From JAJRRH01 sp047638815 (GTDB lineage Bacteria; Bacteroidota; Bacteroidia; Flavobacteriales_D; JABDKJ01): 17,313 bases of DNA. The translations under genes were made by a program, and so were the position numbers. Below, piece after piece: positions 16,467 to 17,313 of this stretch (position 1 is its first letter; every line of letters begins with the position of its first letter). The stretch lies in assembly GCA_047638815.1 (NCBI GenBank), contig JBLIMR010000054.1:1-17313 (forward strand). Direction: 5' to 3'. The notes below the pieces were generated by a model. It saw only the letters and a list, made by a program, of their open reading frames with translations. It did no database searches and was not told the origin of the DNA.

Positions 16467-17087
16467 ATGAATTTATTTGATGTTTTAAACAATTTTATCC
16501 AAGATAATTCCATTCATGCCAAGTGGTTGAATACGCTATCAATGATGGAGAATTGCGGGGCAAGAAAAATTTCAGCTTGTGAACATTCGCAGGACGTGGA
16601 TATTATTGTTTTAAAACATGCTGCTGAGGAAGCAAGACATGCTTATTTTCTTAAGGCTCAAATAAAAAAACTAGGAGTTACTAATTGTAAAACTTATCGC
16701 AGGAACGAAATTCTTGCGCCTGTATCAAGCTACCAATACCTTCACCAACTTGATGTTAAACTGTCCAGGTATTTAAAAGACAACTTTGACTATCACGGTT
16801 CAAAATTGAAGTATGCTTCATACCTACTTACAACCTACGCCATAGAAGTTCGAGCAGACGAGTTATATCCAGTTTATGCAGAAGCGTTGAAAGCCAATAG
16901 CAGCAACATAAATGTGAGAATGATCATAGCTGAGGAAAAAGGACACCTTGAAGAGATGATTGCTCAGATGGAAGGTTTCTTTGAGGATTGGGAGACGCAC
17001 GCGAAATTCTCAGAAAGTATCGAACAGGTCTTATATGATGCTTGGTTTCTTAAACTTAAGGAAGAGGCACTGGTATTGGCTGAATAA
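16467..17087 (+). CDS. Ferritin-like di-iron protein, function unknown, next to the biotin operon
   Basis: A 206-residue, almost wholly helical protein without signal peptide. It carries the full ligand set of a four-helix-bundle di-iron site: Glu28 (LSMMENCGARK), Glu55 and His58 (EEARH), Glu127 (YAIEVRADE), and Glu157 and His160 (EEKGH). The spacing between the first and second ligand of each half (27 and 30 residues) fits a ferritin or rubrerythrin-type fold. No rubredoxin Cys4 domain is present, and it lacks the cage-forming look of ferritin. I cannot name the family; MiaE-like hydroxylases and small di-iron oxygenases are possible relatives. The gene starts 17 bases after bioA on the same strand, so it is probably in the operon. 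A role in making or handling the pimelate precursor, or in iron supply to BioB, are inferences from location only. Confidence 0.8.
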   Translation: MNLFDVLNNFIQDNSIHAKWLNTLSMMENCGARKISACEHSQDVDIIVLKHAAEEARHAYFLKAQIKKLGVTNCKTYRRNEILAPVSSYQYLHQLDVKLSRYLKDNFDYHGSKLKYASYLLTTYAIEVRADELYPVYAEALKANSSNINVRMIIAEEKGHLEEMIAQMEGFFEDWETHAKFSESIEQVLYDAWFLKLKEEALVLAE

Positions 17088-17101
17088 TTCTAGAATAATT
17101 T

Positions 17102-17113
17102 CAATCGCGATTG
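17102..17113. repeat. 12-base perfect palindrome CAATCGCGATTG
   Basis: A perfect palindrome 14 bases after the stop of the di-iron gene, preceded by another, ATTCTAGAAT (17087-17096). It could be a protein-binding site. As a terminator it would be poor, because only four pairs remain once a loop forms and the following TCTTTAT is a weak U tract. Confidence 0.4.
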
Positions 17114-17174
17114 TCTTTATATCTAGTTCCGAAGAATTTACAATGCCGTGGCACTCCACATGTACCAGCTATTT

Positions 17175-17313
17175 TTATTCTTTACTTATAATATAGTTGG
17201 ACTTAACAACTGTTATAGTTAAGAAAAATACAGCTTCTTTTTTGATTGCATGTTTTACTCCCCGCTTGATTTTGTCAAGGTAATATTTATGTATCTCCGC
17301 TCCGCAGCATTTG
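17175..17313 (-). pseudogene. Possible remnant of a Y1-type (REP-associated) transposase
   Basis: On the minus strand, 45 codons are open from the right edge to a TAA at 17175-17177. They include KRGVKHAIKKEAVFFLTITVV, and the segment FFLTITVV resembles the N-terminal strand (YFLTLTVVDW) of Y1/IS200-like transposases common in Bacteroidota. The sequence then breaks off into KSNYII and a stop instead of continuing WIDVF-like. If real, this is a decayed fragment. The open frame is short and could be chance, so the call is tentative. Confidence 0.2.

Noticed and set aside
16467..17087. Calling the last gene a ferritin, rubrerythrin or MiaE
   Set aside because: The di-iron ligands fit the fold, but there is no rubredoxin domain and no motif I can tie to ferritin or MiaE, so only the fold is claimed.
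16960..17196. Plus-strand 78-codon frame overlapping the end of the di-iron gene
   Set aside because: Most of it is the di-iron gene read in another frame, and its tail is low-complexity hydrophobic sequence; no upstream signal supports it.
17204..17225. CTTAAC...GTTAAG hairpin as a terminator
   Set aside because: On the plus strand it is followed by A residues, not T; on the minus strand the T run precedes the stem. Neither orientation makes an intrinsic terminator.

Overview
The window is AT-rich DNA from a member of the Bacteroidota, most likely a Cytophagales-type environmental or marine bacterium. The evidence is a secreted protein with a type IX secretion C-terminal tail, a ResB-CcsA fused cytochrome c maturation protein of the Bacteroidota kind, a DUF2520/KdsC-like HAD pair typical of the phylum, TAnnTTTG-like promoter elements, and no consistent Shine-Dalgarno sequences. 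No rRNA, tRNA, CRISPR array or intact insertion sequence was seen.

Layout. At 1-1844 (minus) lies the N-terminal part of a ResB-CcsA fusion, cut by the left edge. It is divergent from a plus-strand group: a Rossmann/DUF2520 protein overlapping a KdsC-like HAD phosphatase, then a lipoprotein gamma-glutamyltranspeptidase (1955-5006). Next come an LtaS-like membrane phospho-transferase and a diacylglycerol kinase-family enzyme joined by an ATGA overlap (5110-7874), and a T9SS-exported protein (7939-8958). It converges on a minus-strand pair: a sodium:solute symporter (first in transcription order) and an M61 glycyl aminopeptidase-type protease with a C-terminal PDZ-like region (12166-8965). A 298-base divergent intergenic region with a heptanucleotide repeat separates these from the biotin operon bioB-bioF-bioD-bioA (12465-16449). 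That operon is followed after only 17 bases by a ferritin-like protein with a complete di-iron ligand pattern (16467-17087). The right end is mostly non-coding, with a palindrome and a possible remnant of a Y1-type (REP-associated) transposase.

How the genes work together. BioF, BioA, BioD and BioB make the four canonical late steps from pimeloyl thioester to biotin, and their genes are tightly packed with 4- to 23-base overlaps or a 4-base gap. No recognised pimelate-forming gene (bioC, bioH, bioG, bioI, bioW, bioZ) is in the window, which makes the adjacent di-iron protein the most interesting gene here. The LtaS-like/lipid kinase pair suggests an envelope modification that takes a phospho head group from a phospholipid, releases diacylglycerol and recycles it by phosphorylation. 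Both ideas are inference from motifs and gene order. The remaining genes look like ordinary housekeeping or accessory metabolism.
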